This document shows, in pieces, positions 1 to 7,841 of a stretch of DNA of 64,000 bases (positions are counted from its first letter, which is position 1; each line of letters begins with the position of its first letter). A program made the translations under genes and the position numbers. The notes below the pieces were generated by a model. It was not told where the DNA came from, made no database searches, and saw only the letters and a program-made list of their open reading frames with translations. The stretch comes from Geothrix sp. PMB-07. GTDB lineage: Bacteria > Acidobacteriota > Holophagae > Holophagales > Holophagaceae. The stretch is taken from NCBI RefSeq assembly GCF_030758935.1, contig NZ_CP132333.1, forward strand, positions 1 through 64,000, written 5' to 3'.

Positions 1-1
1 G

Positions 2-1018
2 GACCTGACCGCCTACCGCCGCCAGCGCCGCGGCGGCAAGGGCAAGGTGGGCATGAAGACCAAGGACGAGGATTTCGTCGAGCAGCTCTTCATGACGAAA
101 GCCCATGACACCCTTATGGCTTTTACTGACAAGGGCATCGTCTACGCCCTGAAGGTCTACGACCTGCCCGAAGCGGCCGCTTCCACCCGGGGCAAGCACA
201 TCAAGAACCTGATCTCACTGAAGGACGGCGAGAGCGTGGTGACCCTCATGGCCCTCAGGGACTTCCCGGAAGGGGAGAACCTCGTCTTCGCCACCGCGGA
301 CGGCACCGTCAAAAAATCCAGTCTCGCAGCCTACGCCAACATCCGGGCGAACGGCCTCATCGCCCTCAACATCGACGAAGGCAACAGCCTGGTGGCGGTG
401 CGCCGTTCCAATGGCAGCCAGCAGATCGTCCTGGCCACGGCCCAGGGCAAGGCCATCCGCTTCCCCGAAGAGGATGTCCGTGCCACCGGTCGCGCCACGA
501 CGGGGGTGCGTGGCATGAAGCTGGCGGCCAAGGACCACATCGTGGATATGGAAGTGGCCGATCCGCTGCCGGACCTGCCGGAAGGCGTGGAGCCCGACGA
601 GAGCACTGAGGATCACGGCATGCTGCTCACGGTCTGCGAAAAGGGCTATGGCAAGCGCAGCCTGGTGCAGGACTACCGCCTGCAGGGTCGGGGCGGCACC
701 GGTGTCATCAACATCCGCGCCGGGGTTCGCAACGGCCAGGTGGTGGGCTTCAAGCTGGTCAAGCCCGGGGAAGGGTGCCTTCTCATCAGCCAGGAGGGCA
801 TGGTCATCCGCTTCCTCATCGATGAAGTGCGGAAGACCGGCCGCAACGCTCAGGGTGTGGGCTTGCTCAAGTTGGCTAGCCCCGACGACCGGGTCGTCGG
901 CCTCGCCAAGATCGACGCCAGCGCCATGGCTCTGGATGAAGAAGAAGAATTGGGAGAGGCCGAAGTCGCCCACCCGGGCCCCGACGAGGGCGGCGAACAG
1001 CCGAAGCTCGACCTGTAG
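2..1018 (+). CDS. gyrA: DNA gyrase subunit A, C-terminal part (5' truncated)
   Basis: This is the carboxy-terminal DNA-wrapping half of the GyrA subunit of type II topoisomerase, which supercoils DNA in the cytoplasm. The gene starts outside the window; the frame is open from base 2. The GyrA box Q-R-R-G-G-K-G is read at bases 23-43, which separates GyrA from ParC, and it is followed by the repeating beta-pinwheel blades (for example VYALKVYDLPEA, GYGKRSLVQDYRLQGRGG, GMVIRFLIDEVRKTGRNAQG). The protein ends in an acidic tail rich in Glu and Asp (DEEEELGEAE), common in GyrA C-termini. The stop TAG is at 1016-1018, just ahead of a strong hairpin. Identification is secure; only the breakage and catalytic domains are missing from view. 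Confidence 0.97.
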   Translation, partial: DLTAYRRQRRGGKGKVGMKTKDEDFVEQLFMTKAHDTLMAFTDKGIVYALKVYDLPEAAASTRGKHIKNLISLKDGESVVTLMALRDFPEGENLVFATADGTVKKSSLAAYANIRANGLIALNIDEGNSLVAVRRSNGSQQIVLATAQGKAIRFPEEDVRATGRATTGVRGMKLAAKDHIVDMEVADPLPDLPEGVEPDESTEDHGMLLTVCEKGYGKRSLVQDYRLQGRGGTGVINIRAGVRNGQVVGFKLVKPGEGCLLISQEGMVIRFLIDEVRKTGRNAQGVGLLKLASPDDRVVGLAKIDASAMALDEEEELGEAEVAHPGPDEGGEQPKLDL

Positions 1019-1032
1019 GGGGTTCAGGAATG

Positions 1033-1066
1033 ATGAAGACGGCGCGGGTTCCCGCGCCGTCTTCAT
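1033..1066. terminator. Perfect 15-bp hairpin between convergent genes
   Basis: A perfect inverted repeat has arms ATGAAGACGGCGCGG (1033-1047) and CCGCGCCGTCTTCAT (1052-1066) around the loop GTTC. It begins 15 bases after the gyrA stop and overlaps the last codons of the convergent minus-strand gene. No long T-run follows on either strand, so its role as a bidirectional terminator or mRNA-end stabiliser is inferred from position and stem strength. Confidence 0.75.
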
Positions 1067-1491
1067 AGATAGGGAGCCCAATCTCCGTCTGGCAGTTCGA
1101 TGGCTTCCCTCAGCAGGCGGGGCAGCCGTTCCACATGGAACACATAGACCCAGGCCTTGTAGATCTGGCCACCGGTAAGAACGACGGGGAGAACTTCGCG
1201 AGTGAAGAGACCCTCTTCCACGCCCTCAAGGGGGTCGAGGTCTGCCAAAGCGGCCTGGAGTCCTGCCTCGTCATCGTAACCTACGAACTCCCCATGCACC
1301 CATCCAGGGCCCGGGGGCAGCCCGCCGGGAAGGGCCTGGGGCACCATCGCGGGGTAACCTGCGGGAAGGTGGAAGAGCCGACCAGGCACCCAGGCGCCGG
1401 TAAGGCCCTCTGGGTGGGTTCGCTGGAGCCAGGCATGGTTGATTCCGCCTTCCCGCAGGGTACCGTAGACGAACAAGCCATCAGCGTTCAT
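1063..1491 (-). CDS. Gamma-glutamylcyclotransferase-like (AIG2/GGCT fold) protein
   Basis: A 142-residue protein that opens with FVYGTLREGG, the YGTL signature of the GGCT/AIG2-like fold, and carries the later D-x-LEG-type element (LDPLEGVEEG, about residues 100-110) expected to hold the acidic catalytic residue. Family members cyclise gamma-glutamyl amines or gamma-glutamyl dipeptides to 5-oxoproline; the substrate here cannot be read from the sequence. Its ATG overlaps the stop of the upstream histidine kinase by four bases (ATGA, 1488-1491), so the two are probably translated together, though a functional link is not obvious. The last codons lie within the hairpin shared with the gyrA end. 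Confidence 0.8.
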   Translation of the reverse strand: MNADGLFVYGTLREGGINHAWLQRTHPEGLTGAWVPGRLFHLPAGYPAMVPQALPGGLPPGPGWVHGEFVGYDDEAGLQAALADLDPLEGVEEGLFTREVLPVVLTGGQIYKAWVYVFHVERLPRLLREAIELPDGDWAPYL

Positions 1492-3524
1492 TTGGGCCCT
1501 TGAGGGGGGTGAAGTCCGAGGGTCGTCATGGCTTCCTTCAGCTGTTGGAGCCGGAAGGGCTTGGACAGGAAGGCCCGATGTGGACCACTCAGCAGGTCGG
1601 CCCGGGCATCGGTGCTGTAGCCGCTGATCATCAGGGCCGGAAGGTCGGGACGCAGGGCCTCAATGCGCGCCAGAACCTCCGCCCCACCCAGGCGGGGCAT
1701 CACCAGGTCGAGGATGACGAGGTCCCAGGCCTTGGGGTCGGACAGAAACAATTCCAGTGCCAGGTGGCCATCACCCGCATCCACCACGGCGAACCCTTCG
1801 CTTTCCAGAAACTCCCGGGTCAACTCCCTGATGCCGACCTCGTCATCGGCCAACAGAATGCTGTGGGTGGGTCGGGACTGGGGGGTGGGAGAAGCGGGAA
1901 GGGGTGTGGACTGGCTCAGGGGAATCGAGAGGTCGGCCTGGGTGCCGAGTTCCGGTTGGCTGCTCAGGTTCAGGCTCCCCCCCATTTGTCTGATGAGGGA
2001 GAAGGCGATGGAAAGGCCGAGGCCGCGTCCGGGCGCCACGGGTTTGGTGGTGAAGAAGGGGTCGCAGGCTTTCAGCAGAACCTCGGGGGTCATGCCAGAG
2101 CCCGAATCCACCAGGCTGATCCGGGCCCAGCCGTCCTCCTGCCAGGTTTGGAGGGTAATCCTGCCTTGCTCAGGGATGGCCTCCACAGCGTTGTTGAGGA
2201 GGTGCTGAAGGGCTTGGTTCAGCAGGTCGGGGTCGACGTCAACGATGGGGTCTTCGGCGTGCGACCACTCGAATGCAATGCGTTGTGGAAGGGCCCGGGT
2301 GGCGGCCAGGAAGGGGCCGAGGGCCTCGCCAAGTCTCAGGGGGATGGCACCCATCGGCGCATGATGGGAAAGGAACTTCAACTGTTGGACGCGTCGGGTG
2401 ATGGAGAGCGCGGCCTCTTCGATGCGGCCCAGCAACCCGGTGGTCTGCGGCACAACCATGGGTGACGCCTTCAAGCGATCCAGGTTGCCGAGAACCACCG
2501 TGAGCTGGTTGTTGAACTCGTGAACCAGTCCTCCAGCCAAAGTGCCCACGGCCTCCATCCGCATGGTTTGCAAGTCACGGGTGTGGAGGGCCCACTGCGC
2601 TTGACGTGTTTCCTCGGCAGCGGCCGCCGTGACATGGGTGGCCAGGCCCAACACCAAGATGAGGCACTGTGAGAAGCGGAACACCTCGTCGGGTAGGCCG
2701 GGGCCCAGCAGCCAAAGTTGGCTGAGCAAGGCCACGGACAACAGGGCCAGGCCAACGCTGCTGGCTCGGGGGCCGTACCGAAGGGCCACCCAAAGGCCGG
2801 GCAGCACCAGAGCGAACTGAAGGGCCAGGCGGAAATCCTCGGATAGGCCTTCATGGATGCGGCCAGCCAGGAGGAGAACAAGGCAGAAGGCCCCCAGGAG
2901 CAATTTGGCCATCAGAGGGAAGGCTGGGGTGGGAACGGGATTGGAAAGGAGTGGGTGAGGATGGTTTCGGGGCAGGAAGTTGAGCAGGAAGGGGCCGAGA
3001 CACACGATGGCGGTGAAATCCCCAAGAAACCAGGAAAAGGCCGTGGTGATGGTATGGGTGAAGGACCCACCGGGATTGGCCAGGGCGATCACGAGGGAAC
3101 CAAGACCAGACGAGAAGAGGGCGCTGCAGAAGGCCGCAAGGCCCAACCAAAGCAGGAGGTCGCGCGTGTGGCCCAGATTTGGCCTCGGACAGTCCCACTT
3201 GCCCATGGCCCACCAGGCCAGCCAGGGCCCGGAGGTCTGCAGGAGGGTCATGAGCAAGGCGTAGGGCCAAGGCAGCCAGCCACCCAGGTTCAACAGCAGG
3301 CTTCCGAGGGCCAGACCCCAAAAGGCCCGTGGACCCCAAACAGGGGCAACGGTATAGGCCACGGCAGCGGCCGACCAGAAGAAGTAGGCTTGGAAGGCCA
3401 GGCCATGGGGGAGGTGGGCGGCGCCGAAATAGAGCAGGGACGTAATGGGTACAAGAAGAACCCCGGACCAGCCGCGCAGTGAACCAAAGGACGGGGCGAC
3501 CGATTTCCGGGGTGCTTCTTCCAC
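1488..3524 (-). CDS. MASE1-type membrane hybrid sensor histidine kinase
   Basis: A 678-residue sensor kinase. Residues 15-300 form about eight hydrophobic segments resembling the MASE1 sensor domain. A histidine phosphotransfer segment follows with the H-box LVHEFNNQLT (His335), then an HATPase_c domain (NNAVEAI near 445, DSGSGM near 475, GRGLGLS near 500). The protein ends in a receiver domain with acidic pair Asp560-Asp561, phospho-acceptor Asp606 in VILDLVMP and Lys655. Phosphate would pass from His335 to Asp606 inside the same chain; no separate output domain is present, so a partner regulator elsewhere is expected. It begins 5 bases after the glyA stop and overlaps the next gene by ATGA, suggesting a glyA-kinase-GGCT transcript. 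The signal sensed is unknown. Confidence 0.9.
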   Translation of the reverse strand: MEEAPRKSVAPSFGSLRGWSGVLLVPITSLLYFGAAHLPHGLAFQAYFFWSAAAVAYTVAPVWGPRAFWGLALGSLLLNLGGWLPWPYALLMTLLQTSGPWLAWWAMGKWDCPRPNLGHTRDLLLWLGLAAFCSALFSSGLGSLVIALANPGGSFTHTITTAFSWFLGDFTAIVCLGPFLLNFLPRNHPHPLLSNPVPTPAFPLMAKLLLGAFCLVLLLAGRIHEGLSEDFRLALQFALVLPGLWVALRYGPRASSVGLALLSVALLSQLWLLGPGLPDEVFRFSQCLILVLGLATHVTAAAAEETRQAQWALHTRDLQTMRMEAVGTLAGGLVHEFNNQLTVVLGNLDRLKASPMVVPQTTGLLGRIEEAALSITRRVQQLKFLSHHAPMGAIPLRLGEALGPFLAATRALPQRIAFEWSHAEDPIVDVDPDLLNQALQHLLNNAVEAIPEQGRITLQTWQEDGWARISLVDSGSGMTPEVLLKACDPFFTTKPVAPGRGLGLSIAFSLIRQMGGSLNLSSQPELGTQADLSIPLSQSTPLPASPTPQSRPTHSILLADDEVGIRELTREFLESEGFAVVDAGDGHLALELFLSDPKAWDLVILDLVMPRLGGAEVLARIEALRPDLPALMISGYSTDARADLLSGPHRAFLSKPFRLQQLKEAMTTLGLHPPQGPK

Positions 3525-3529
3525 GAAGG

Positions 3530-4768
3530 CTACTCTGGGATGGGGAACTGATCGGTCAGGTGGAAGACTTCCTGGCGGATGCGGGCGAAGGTGCTCTCAT
3601 CCGCGCGGTGACGGAGGGTCACATCGAAGAAGCGGGCGATCTGATCCATCTCCTCCTCCTTCATGCCGCGGGTGGTCAGGGCGGGGCTGCCCAGGCGGAT
3701 GCCGGAGGGCTTGAGGGGCGGGTTGGGATCGAAAGGGATGCCGTTCTTGTTGGTGGTCATGCCCGCGCGGTAGAGGCAGTCTTCGGCCTCGTGGCCCAGG
3801 AGCCCGTGATCGCGGAGATCCACCAGGAAGAGGTGGTTGTCGGTGCCGCCGCTGACAATGCGCCAGCCGCGCTCCTGGAGGCCCTTGGCCAGAGCATGGG
3901 CGTTGCGGATGGTCTGGCCGCTGTAGGCCTTGAACTCAGGCTGCAGAATCTCGTGGAAGGCCACGGCCTTGGCGGCGATCACGTGCATCAGGGGGCCGCC
4001 CTGCACGCCCGGGAAGACAGAGCGGTCGATGTCCTTGGCGTACTGGGATTTGCAGAGAATCAGGCCGCCACGAGGTCCACGGAGGGTTTTGTGGGTGGTG
4101 GTGGTGACGAAATCAGCGTGAGGCACGGGGCTGGGGTGATGCCCCGTAGCGACCAGGCCGGCGATGTGGGCCATGTCCACCATGAGCAGGGCGCCCACTT
4201 CGTCGCAGATCTGGCGGAACAGGGGGAAATCCCAGGTGCGGCTGTAGGCCGAAGCACCCACCACGATCATCTTGGGGCGATGCTGCAGGGCCAAGGCGCG
4301 AACCTCGTCCATGTCCACGCGCTCATCACTCTGCTTCACGTGGTAGGGAACGAACTTGTACAGAATGCCCGAGCTGTTCAAGGGATGACCGTGCGTGAGG
4401 TGGCCACCGTGGGCCAGATCGAGGCCCATGACCGTATCGCCGGGTTTCAGGGCGGCCAGGTAGACGGCCATGTTGGCCTGGGCACCGCTGTGGGGCTGCA
4501 CATTGACATGCTCAGCGCCGAAGATCTGCTTGGCCCGGTCACGGGCCAGAGTCTCGATGGTGTCCACATGGGCGCAGCCGCCGTAGTAGCGCTTGCCGGG
4601 ATAGCCTTCGGCGTACTTGTTGGTGAAGTGCGAGCCCATGGACTGCATGACGGCGCGGGAAGCGTAGTTCTCAGAGGCGATGAGCTCCAGGTGGTGCCGC
4701 TGGCGCTGCACCTCCAGCTCCAGAGCCTGGAACACAGCGGGATCGGAGGTTCGGATCACTTCATACAT
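3530..4768 (-). CDS. glyA: Serine hydroxymethyltransferase
   Basis: A 412-residue fold-type I PLP enzyme that converts serine and tetrahydrofolate to glycine and 5,10-methylene-tetrahydrofolate, the main cytosolic one-carbon source. Visible signatures are [10 protein letters not shown] near the N-terminus, [13 protein letters not shown] (residues 52-64), [11 protein letters not shown] (93-103) and the PLP-lysine block [14 protein letters not shown] with Lys227 as the Schiff-base residue. Full length for the family. A GGAG ribosome site precedes the ATG. It is the first gene of a minus-strand run that continues into the hybrid kinase 5 bases later. The one-carbon theme recurs in this window with thyX. 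Confidence 0.97.
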   Translation of the reverse strand: MYEVIRTSDPAVFQALELEVQRQRHHLELIASENYASRAVMQSMGSHFTNKYAEGYPGKRYYGGCAHVDTIETLARDRAKQIFGAEHVNVQPHSGAQANMAVYLAALKPGDTVMGLDLAHGGHLTHGHPLNSSGILYKFVPYHVKQSDERVDMDEVRALALQHRPKMIVVGASAYSRTWDFPLFRQICDEVGALLMVDMAHIAGLVATGHHPSPVPHADFVTTTTHKTLRGPRGGLILCKSQYAKDIDRSVFPGVQGGPLMHVIAAKAVAFHEILQPEFKAYSGQTIRNAHALAKGLQERGWRIVSGGTDNHLFLVDLRDHGLLGHEAEDCLYRAGMTTNKNGIPFDPNPPLKPSGIRLGSPALTTRGMKEEEMDQIARFFDVTLRHRADESTFARIRQEVFHLTDQFPIPE

Positions 4769-4886
4769 GGGGGGGCTCCAGAGGTGATGCCCTTATCGTA
4801 GCCGCGACCGCTTCTGCGACGGTCTCCCTCTTCGTGAGCGGAGTCACAGGTCGGAGCGTGTGAGACACTGGAGGGCCGGAGTTCTT

Positions 4887-6338
4887 ATGCCCTTTCTCCC
4901 GCCCCATGATGGTTCCGAATTGGAGCGTTTCGAGCACCCCTTGGCCAGCCGCTACGCGAGCAAGGCCATGGTGCGCCTGCTGTCTCCCCTGTACCGCCAG
5001 CGGGTGTGGCGGCGACTCTGGATCGCCCTGGCCGAATCGGAATCGGAGCTGGGCCTGCCGGTGACCGCCGCGCAGATCGCCGAGCTGAAAGCCAGCCAGG
5101 ATGCGGTGGACCTCGACGCCATCGCCCGTCATGAAGCTGCGCTGCGCCACGATGTGATGGCGGCGATCCATGCCTGGGGCGAACAGGCGCCCGGCGCGCG
5201 ACCCATCATCCACCTCGGCGCCACCAGCTGCTTCGTGACCGACAACGGCGACCTGCTCATCGTGCAGGAGGCGCTGGCTCTGTTGCGCCGCCGCTTGCAG
5301 GACGTGCTCGCTTCGCTTTCACATTTTGCCGATCAGTGGAAGGACCAGCCCACCTTGGGCTTCACGCACTTCCAACCAGCCCAGCCCACCACCGTGGGCA
5401 AGCGCGCCAGCCTGTGGATCCAGGATCTGCTGCTGGACCTGGAAGACCTCGACCACCTCATCGCCACCACGCCCGTGCGCGGCGTGAAGGGCACCACGGG
5501 CACCCAGGCCAGTTTCCTGGAGTTGTTCGAGGGCGATGGCGCCAAGGTGGAGGCCCTAGAACAACGTTTTTGCGACAAGGTGGGCTTCCCTGCGATTCCC
5601 GTCTCGGGCCAGACCGCCACGCGCAAGCTGGAGGATCGCATCGGTCAGGTGCTGTGCGGCATCGCGGCCTCGGCTTCGAAATTCGCCAGCGACCTGCGCC
5701 TCCTGCAGCACCTGAAGGAAGTGGAAGAGCCCTTCGAGAAGCAGCAGATCGGTTCCAGCGCCATGCCCTACAAGCGCAATCCCATGCGAAGCGAGCGCAT
5801 CAACAGCCTTGCCCGCTTCGTGCTGGGGCTTATGCCCTCCACCTACCAGACCAGCGCCAATCAGTGGATGGAGCGTACGCTGGATGACAGTGCCCACCGC
5901 CGGCTCACCATCAGCCAGGGCCTCTTGGCGGCCGACGCCATCCTGGTGCTCTTCCGGAACGTGGCCTCCGGTCTCGTGGTCTACCCGAAGATGATCGAGG
6001 CGCGTCTGGCCCAGGAGCTGCCCTTCATGGCCGCCGAAGTGCTGCTCATGGAGGCCGTGAAGCGGGGCGGCGACCGTCAGGATCTGCACGAGCGCTTCCG
6101 TGTGTCGGCTCTGGAGGCGGGTCGCCGCATCAAGGCTGAGGGCCGCCCCAACGAACTGCTGAAGCTGCTGGCGGAGGATCCCGCCTGGGCCATGAATGAA
6201 ACGGAGCTCGCCGCCCTGCTGGATGCCAGCCGCTTCACGGGCCGGGCTGGTGAGCAGGTGCGCCAGTTCCTGGCGGGCCCCGTGGCCCTGGCGTTGAAGG
6301 ATCATGTCCCGGCGGATGAAGCCGCCGTCCGAGTTTGA
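4887..6338 (+). CDS. purB: Adenylosuccinate lyase
   Basis: A fumarase/aspartase-superfamily lyase of 483 residues acting twice in purine synthesis (SAICAR to AICAR, adenylosuccinate to AMP), releasing fumarate. The THFQPAQPTT block (residues 160-169) carries a conserved His and the mobile-loop signature GSSAMPYKRNP lies at 289-299. A GTG at 4860 would also open the frame, but the ATG at 4887 is preferred because purine-rich GGAGGG/CGGAG sequences lie just upstream and the family normally starts close to PFLPPHDG. The divergent glyA start is 118 bases away; I see no clear promoter there. The next gene follows after 16 bases. Confidence 0.95.
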   Translation: MPFLPPHDGSELERFEHPLASRYASKAMVRLLSPLYRQRVWRRLWIALAESESELGLPVTAAQIAELKASQDAVDLDAIARHEAALRHDVMAAIHAWGEQAPGARPIIHLGATSCFVTDNGDLLIVQEALALLRRRLQDVLASLSHFADQWKDQPTLGFTHFQPAQPTTVGKRASLWIQDLLLDLEDLDHLIATTPVRGVKGTTGTQASFLELFEGDGAKVEALEQRFCDKVGFPAIPVSGQTATRKLEDRIGQVLCGIAASASKFASDLRLLQHLKEVEEPFEKQQIGSSAMPYKRNPMRSERINSLARFVLGLMPSTYQTSANQWMERTLDDSAHRRLTISQGLLAADAILVLFRNVASGLVVYPKMIEARLAQELPFMAAEVLLMEAVKRGGDRQDLHERFRVSALEAGRRIKAEGRPNELLKLLAEDPAWAMNETELAALLDASRFTGRAGEQVRQFLAGPVALALKDHVPADEAAVRV

Positions 6339-6354
6339 GATCGAAAGGTACCCC

Positions 6355-7182
6355 ATGCTGAAGCTTGCCGTCATCGGCGCCCAGACCCTTCTGGGCCGTG
6401 AGTTGGTGAATGCGCTGGAGGCCCGCGAGGCCTCCGTGGTGCCGCTGTCCACCGGCCCCCTGACTGTCGAGGAGGAAGTCGGCGACCTGGTGGTCTTCGC
6501 GCCCAGCCAACTCCTGCTGGAGGGCCTCGATGCCGTTCTGTTGGCCGACACGCCGGATCTCGCGCTGTTGGAGGGATTCCCTGGCCGCATTCTGGACCTT
6601 CGTGCCGAGCCCGAGGCCCGGATCGAGCCCATGCCCTTGGCAGGCCCCTGGCCCAAGGATGTGAAGTCCCTACGGGGCCGCCCGGCCATTGAGCAGGTGC
6701 TGGCCCTGGTGCCCTCCCTCCTGGATGGTGTCGGCGAGGTGGCGGGTACCCACCTGCGCTCCGTGGCCTGGATGGGGGATCGGGGCCTGGATGGCCTGGT
6801 GGAGCAGACCCTGGCCGTGCTCAACGGCGAGGATCCCGATCTCGCCAAGCTGGGCTACCGGCAGGCCTTCGAGGTGGTGCCCGTGACGCCCGCCGCGGGC
6901 AAGGGGCGGCTCATGGAGATCCGCGTGCCCTCCTTCCACGGCGACCTGCTGATCCTGCACGTGCGCGCCGCCGAGGGCAAGACGCTGACAAAGAAAGAGG
7001 CCCCCTCCGCCGTGAAATGGGTGGAGACCGCTCCCAGCTCCCGGGAGGTGGCCGTGAGCATCGACCTGCTGGTGCACGCCGATCTATCCGCCGACGGCAA
7101 AGCAGCCATGGTGACCCTCGGGTTCGATCCCGTGCTCTGGGGCGTGCTGCGGCCCGCCATGCGCGTGCTCGGGCTCATGTAG
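6355..7182 (+). CDS. Asd/Usg-1-like protein without catalytic cysteine
   Basis: A 275-residue protein whose N-terminus (LKLAVIGAQTLLGRELVNAL) looks like the dinucleotide-binding start of semialdehyde dehydrogenases and whose overall plan matches the Usg-1 branch of the aspartate-semialdehyde dehydrogenase family. It has no cysteine at all, so it lacks the nucleophile of true Asd, and the N-A-N-C-T motif is absent; a full catalytic Asd is encoded at 22333. It is therefore predicted to be a non-catalytic or differently acting paralogue. The ATG at 6355 with GAAAGG upstream is preferred to an in-frame ATG at 6304 lying inside purB. It sits between purB and a ferredoxin, six bases before the latter, suggesting one transcript. 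Function unknown. Confidence 0.75.
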   Translation: MLKLAVIGAQTLLGRELVNALEAREASVVPLSTGPLTVEEEVGDLVVFAPSQLLLEGLDAVLLADTPDLALLEGFPGRILDLRAEPEARIEPMPLAGPWPKDVKSLRGRPAIEQVLALVPSLLDGVGEVAGTHLRSVAWMGDRGLDGLVEQTLAVLNGEDPDLAKLGYRQAFEVVPVTPAAGKGRLMEIRVPSFHGDLLILHVRAAEGKTLTKKEAPSAVKWVETAPSSREVAVSIDLLVHADLSADGKAAMVTLGFDPVLWGVLRPAMRVLGLM

Positions 7183-7188
7183 GAAACC

Positions 7189-7836
7189 GTGGCCAAGAAA
7201 CTGGACGATCCACAGGAGCGCGGGGACTTCTTCAAGTCCCTGGGCACCCTGTTCGCCGGCTTTGTGGCCAACCGCATCGAAGATGCTGTGACCAGCCTGG
7301 GGCCGAAGCTGCTGCGCCCCCCTGGGGCTCTGGATGAGCTGGAGTTCCTCACCAAGTGCACACGCTGCGACAAGTGCATGCGGGCCTGTCCTGAAAATGC
7401 CATCAGCGTGGCGCCGGCCTCCGCGGGCCTGGCCTTGAAGACGCCCTTCATCGATCCGCGCAGCGTGCCCTGCTTCCTGTGCACATCCCTGCCCTGCATC
7501 ACGGCCTGCGAAGACGAGGCGCTCGTCTGGCCCAAGTTCAGACAGGCCGATGGCCAGGTGATCGAAGGGCCCAAGGCCACCCGCATGGGCACGGCCCGCA
7601 TCAAGCAGAGCCAGTGCCTGACCTGGGACACCATGGACCGGGAGGCCCGCGCCTGCCGCACCTGCGTGGACCGCTGTCCCTATCCCGAAGAGGCGCTGCG
7701 CATCACGGTGCCCGCCGAAGGCGAGGCCTTTGGCCACCCCGAAGTGATCGCTGAGGTCTGCACCGGCTGCGGCATCTGCGTCTTCGCATGTCCGGCTGAA
7801 CCCGCGGCCATCGTGGTGGACCCTCGTCGGGACTGA
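7189..7836 (+). CDS. Ferredoxin-type protein with four [4Fe-4S] motifs (NapG/MauM-like)
   Basis: A 215-residue electron-transfer protein with four cysteine clusters: CTRCDKCMRACP (Cys57-67), CFLCTSLPCITAC (Cys95-107), Cys143 plus CRTCVDRCP (Cys156-163) and CTGCGICVFACP (Cys191-201). The order and spacing, including the isolated Cys143 in QCLTW, match NapG/MauM/NapF-type ferredoxins that feed periplasmic oxidoreductases. No twin-arginine signal peptide is visible at the N-terminus, so it probably acts in the cytoplasm. It starts with GTG at 7189; an AGGAAA ribosome site overlaps the stop of the preceding gene. No Nap or methylamine dehydrogenase gene is nearby, so the partner is unknown. Confidence 0.85.
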   Translation: MAKKLDDPQERGDFFKSLGTLFAGFVANRIEDAVTSLGPKLLRPPGALDELEFLTKCTRCDKCMRACPENAISVAPASAGLALKTPFIDPRSVPCFLCTSLPCITACEDEALVWPKFRQADGQVIEGPKATRMGTARIKQSQCLTWDTMDREARACRTCVDRCPYPEEALRITVPAEGEAFGHPEVIAEVCTGCGICVFACPAEPAAIVVDPRRD

Positions 7837-7841
7837 GGGGC

